Shown: positions 4,953 through 7,307 of the stretch, in pieces | How the letters are laid out: each line of letters opens with the position of its first letter | How positions within the stretch are numbered: the stretch's first letter is position 1 | From: JBFMFE01 sp040752295 | Lineage (GTDB): Bacteria; UBP15; UBA6099; JBFMBQ01 | NCBI GenBank assembly: GCA_040752295.1 | Contig: JBFMFE010000169.1 | Location: 1-7,307 of the forward strand | Length of the DNA stretch: 7,307 bases | Direction of reading: 5' to 3' | The notes under the pieces: model-generated | Told to the model about the DNA's origin: nothing | What the model saw: only the letters and a program-made list of their open reading frames with translations | The model's database searches: none | Position numbers and translations under genes: made by a program

Positions 4953-4982
4953 ATTATAAAAAAACCGCGGTTTTATACACAA
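4953..4982 (-). promoter_or_regulatory. Promoter of archease-rtcB with a palindromic spacer
   Basis: On the minus strand TTGTGT (4982-4977) and a consensus TATAAT (4958-4953) are 18 bp apart. The spacer holds the perfect 14-bp palindrome AAAACCGCGGTTTT (4961-4974), whose centre coincides with the spacer centre (4967.5). A dimeric regulator binding there could repress, or activate by distortion as MerR-type proteins do. No regulator gene is in the window. Confidence 0.5.
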
Positions 4983-5368
4983 CGCCGCCGGTTGCGCGCC
5001 GTTTCGGTCCGTCGCCCGGTTTCTTGTTTTTTATGTTTACTAACGAGAGCATTTTATGTTGGACATCCGGAAAGTCCCGGAAATGCCCCCCCTTTTTACC
5101 ACGCTTCCGTGGTCAATCATTCTTCTATTTTTCCGTGTTTCCGCGCTTCCGTGTTTCCGTGGCTATATTGTTTTTTGTTGTTTTTCCGCGCTTCCGTGCT
5201 TCCGTGGTCAATCATTCTTCTATTTTTCCGCGCTTCCGCGGCTGCATGTAGTAATCAGAAAAAATTGTCCAATGTTTTCCGCTCCCATTGGTAACTTTCT
5301 CGCGTGAAGGAAGGAATGGATTTCGTTCGCTGGAAATTTCGTTGTGTTTCGCGGCGCGCCGCCGCGCG
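4983..5368. other. Divergent intergenic region archease/uvrA
   Basis: No credible gene is present. The middle (5103-5240) is filled by the TTCCG-type repeats listed separately. Around 5351-5362 lies a perfect 12-bp palindrome GCGGCGCGCCGC. An 18-codon frame (5316-5372) behind AAGG is too short and odd to call. The rest shows nothing I recognise. Confidence 0.5.
5103..5240. repeat. TTCCG(C/T)G(C/T) degenerate tandem repeat block with 33-nt duplication
   Basis: A 33-nt segment occurs twice without change (5103-5135 and 5198-5230, 95 nt apart). Each copy begins and ends in runs of the 8-nt unit TTCCGTGT/TTCCGCGC, repeated side by side at 5131-5162 and 5185-5207. The block therefore has two levels: short tandem octamers and a long exact duplication. 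The open frames through it encode repeats of FPRFR and similar and are not credible genes. Confidence 0.85.
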
Positions 5369-5397
5369 TTGAAAATGCGCGACCCGCTCTGTACAAT
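5369..5397 (+). promoter_or_regulatory. Promoter of the uvrA-type gene
   Basis: TTGAAA (5369-5374) and TACAAT (5392-5397) lie 17 bp apart, each matching the sigma-70 consensus at five of six positions. The leader would be about 100 nt. No LexA-type SOS box of the Escherichia or Bacillus form is evident beside it. Confidence 0.5.
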
Positions 5398-5474
5398 TTC
5401 ATGAAAAGGCGGCGTCAGCCCGAAAATTCATGGCACTGAAATAATCCGGGTTCAGACCGCGGGCGGTGCGCCTG

Positions 5475-5491
5475 CCTGTCCGGCGGACAGG
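5475..5491 (+). promoter_or_regulatory. Leader hairpin in front of the uvrA ribosome site
   Basis: CCTGTCC/GGACAGG forms a perfect 7-bp stem with a GGC loop, ending three bases before the GGAG ribosome site (5494-5497) of the GTG start. It is preceded by CCTG, recalling the CCTGCCTG arms of the 78-nt repeat. It may tune translation or be a truncated repeat. Confidence 0.45.
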
Positions 5492-5505
5492 GCGGAGCGG
5501 GTTCC

Positions 5506-7307
5506 GTGAGCGGCAAAATCGTCATACGCGGCGCGCGGCAGAACAACCTCAAGAACGTCTCCCTCGAACTGAAGCGCGGCGCGCTCACCGCCGTGACCGG
5601 CGTGAGCGGCTCGGGCAAGTCCTCCCTCGCGTTCGAGACCATCTACGCCGAGGGAATGCGCCGCTTCGTCGAATCGCAGACCACGTACGCGCGGCAGTTT
5701 CTCCAGCGGCTCGACAAGCCCGACGTCGAGTCCATCGAGGGGCTGTGCCCGACCGTCGCGGTGCAGGCGAAGAACTCGGTCAAAACCGCGCGCTCCACCG
5801 TGGGAACCGTCACCGAGGTCTACGACTACCTGCGCCTGCTCTACTCGAAGGCGGGCGAACTGTACTGTCCCGCCTGCGACCTGCCCGTGCGGGCGGCGGC
5901 GATTGACGAGATGATCGCCGCGGTCGAGGCGGATTTCGCCGGAAGGCGCGTCTTCGTGATGGCGCCCCTCGCGGTCTCCGGAAAGGTCTCCGCGCCGCTC
6001 CTTCGCGAGATGGTCCGCGCCCGTGGCTTCTCCTACGTCATGGGCGACGGCGGACTCGTTGACCTCGAGACCGCCGGCGAGGACCAGCTCGGGCGCGCTC
6101 TCGGCTCTCCGTCGCGCCGCACCCGCGGCGATTCCCCCGCGCCGGCGCTCTTCATAGTCGTTGACCGCCTCCAGGTCGAGGGACGGCGCAGGTCGCGGCT
6201 CGCCGATTCGCTCGAAACCGCTCTCAGGGAGGGCGGCGGCGTTTGCGTCGTGCGCGACAAGGACGGCGCCGAGAGGAGGCTCGGAGACAAACCCGTCTGT
6301 CACTCCTGCGGCGCGGAGGTGCGCAGACCTTCCCCACAGCACCTTTCGTTCAACAACCCGCTCGGCGCCTGCCCCGCGTGCACGGGCTTCGGCGACCGCT
6401 ACGAACTCGACATGGACGCCGTCATCCCCGATAAAAGCAAATCCCTTCTGGACGGCGCCATAGAGCCGTGGAACAGCCCGGGAATACGCCCCTACGTCCG
6501 GAAAATGTACGGGTCTTCGCCCGACGAACTCGGCGTCAGGGTGGACGTCCCCTACAAAGACCTCACCGCCGGGGAGAAGCGCACCATCTTTCTCGGCAGC
6601 GACGGGTTCTACGGACTGCTCGAATTTTTCGATGAGCTTAAACGCAAGAGCTACAAGCCCCAGAACAGGTTCATAATCAGGCGCTACCAGGCGCTCCGCC
6701 GCTGCTCCGTGTGCGGCGGCTCGCGTCTGAACCGCGAAGCCCTCGCCCTCAAGCTCGACGGAGTAAACATCGCGCAGGCGTGCGATATGCCCCTGGAGCG
6801 CTTCATCCGCTTTGTCGAGGGATTGCGGCTCGGGCGGGAGGAAGCGGAAACGCTCGCCGTGGCGCTGCGCGAAATACTCACGCGCGCGCGGTGTCTCGTT
6901 GACATCGGACTGAGTTACCTCACGCTCGGGCGGCTTTCGAGGACCCTCTCCGGCGGAGAGATGCAGAGGATTCACCTCGCGACGTATCTCTCCTCCCGGC
7001 TCACCGGCACGCTGTACGTCCTGGACGAACCGACGGTCGGACTCCACCCGCGGGACACGGAAAAGCTGCTCGGAATACTGAAAGACCTGCGCGGGCTTGG
7101 AAACACCGTCATCGTCGTCGAACACGACATGCAGGTGGTACGCGCCGCCGACGCCGTCGTGGACCTCGGTCCGGGCGCCGGCGACAGGGGCGGCAGGGTC
7201 GTCTTCGCGGGTCCCGTCGAGCGGTTCGCAGGCTGCGCGGACTCGCTCACGGCGGCTTTCTTCAGGGGCGAGAGGGCGGTCTCGGACTACCTCCCCGCCG
7301 GCGGACG
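5506..7307 (+). CDS. uvrA: Excinuclease ABC subunit UvrA-type ATPase, 5' part (runs off the window)
   Basis: The first 600 codons of a UvrA. UvrA dimers scan DNA for lesions and load UvrB in nucleotide excision repair. The start is GTG 5506, with GGAG eight bases upstream and an in-frame stop at 5437. Walker A is GVSGSGKSS (32-40), followed by YAEGMRRFVES--TYARQFL (47-66) and the RSTVGT-TE-YDYLRLL signature (96-112). The UvrB-binding region spans roughly 121-260. A zinc module has C265, C268, C289 and C292, and CSVCGGSRL lies at 400-408. The ABC signature LSGGE (481-485) sits in SGGEMQRIHLAT, Walker B is LYVLDEP (503-509) and VVEHD (537-541) is the H-loop. This is the N-terminal ATPase half; the second half is outside. 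FFDELKRKSYK----FIIRRYQ (374-394) and the acidic IEPWNSP segment recall tandem double-length UvrA proteins rather than the standard 940-residue form. Confidence 0.95.
   Translation, partial: MSGKIVIRGARQNNLKNVSLELKRGALTAVTGVSGSGKSSLAFETIYAEGMRRFVESQTTYARQFLQRLDKPDVESIEGLCPTVAVQAKNSVKTARSTVGTVTEVYDYLRLLYSKAGELYCPACDLPVRAAAIDEMIAAVEADFAGRRVFVMAPLAVSGKVSAPLLREMVRARGFSYVMGDGGLVDLETAGEDQLGRALGSPSRRTRGDSPAPALFIVVDRLQVEGRRRSRLADSLETALREGGGVCVVRDKDGAERRLGDKPVCHSCGAEVRRPSPQHLSFNNPLGACPACTGFGDRYELDMDAVIPDKSKSLLDGAIEPWNSPGIRPYVRKMYGSSPDELGVRVDVPYKDLTAGEKRTIFLGSDGFYGLLEFFDELKRKSYKPQNRFIIRRYQALRRCSVCGGSRLNREALALKLDGVNIAQACDMPLERFIRFVEGLRLGREEAETLAVALREILTRARCLVDIGLSYLTLGRLSRTLSGGEMQRIHLATYLSSRLTGTLYVLDEPTVGLHPRDTEKLLGILKDLRGLGNTVIVVEHDMQVVRAADAVVDLGPGAGDRGGRVVFAGPVERFAGCADSLTAAFFRGERAVSDYLPAGG

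Noticed and set aside
5024..5307. Phe/Arg-rich plus-strand frames (FPRFR repeats)
   Set aside because: They are translations of the TTCCG repeat block with no start context.
5316..5372. 18-codon plus-strand frame behind AAGGAAGGA, a possible leader peptide for uvrA
   Set aside because: It runs through a GC palindrome into the -35 box of the uvrA promoter, so it would not be on that transcript.
5452..7125. 557-codon minus-strand open frame opposite uvrA
   Set aside because: It is antisense to a clear UvrA reading frame, has biased Arg/Ala/Glu content and no recognisable domain.

Overview
The window looks like a piece of a bacterial chromosome with GC-rich core genes, interrupted by a lower-GC, repeat-laden stretch of toxin-antitoxin (TA) genes. 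The dispersed hairpin repeats, TA cassettes and long UvrA-type gene resemble what is common in uncultured bacteria of the PVC group and neighbouring candidate phyla. That placement rests on general familiarity only; no marker gene here fixes the taxon.

Layout. Positions 1-2965 form an accessory region in which every recognisable gene is on the minus strand. It holds three two-gene modules: a PIN-domain ribonuclease with a small partner (239-881), a MazF/PemK-type toxin with its antitoxin (1343-1920) and a RelE-type toxin with its antitoxin (2275-2728). Between them lie several unrelated repeat families: an 89-nt element that folds into a four-way cloverleaf (40-128), a short GGTGCCTGTCCCC motif (979-991), a doubled ATTCTGGTGACACC motif (2222-2254), and two copies of a 78-nt hairpin repeat (2020-2097, 2875-2952) that bracket the RelE module. 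Positions 2966-4928 are a GC-rich minus-strand operon of archease followed by rtcB, the activator and the RNA ligase of the RtcB RNA-repair pathway. Positions 4929-5505 form a divergent intergenic region with a promoter for each direction and a degenerate TTCCG-based repeat block containing a perfect 33-nt duplication. From 5506 to the window end runs the first 600 codons of a UvrA-type excinuclease subunit on the plus strand.

How the parts may work together. Archease loads and reactivates RtcB, which joins RNA ends carrying 2',3'-cyclic phosphate and 5'-OH. MazF and RelE enzymes leave exactly such ends, so a repair operon next to ribonuclease toxins is suggestive, though plain accretion of TA modules is also possible. 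The most concrete oddity is the MazF-like gene. Its conserved N-terminus is intact, but the position where ATG is expected reads ATA, one G-to-A change from the usual ATGA stop/start overlap, and this change leaves the antitoxin stop intact. A second concrete point is a perfect 14-bp palindrome centred exactly in the spacer of the archease-rtcB promoter.
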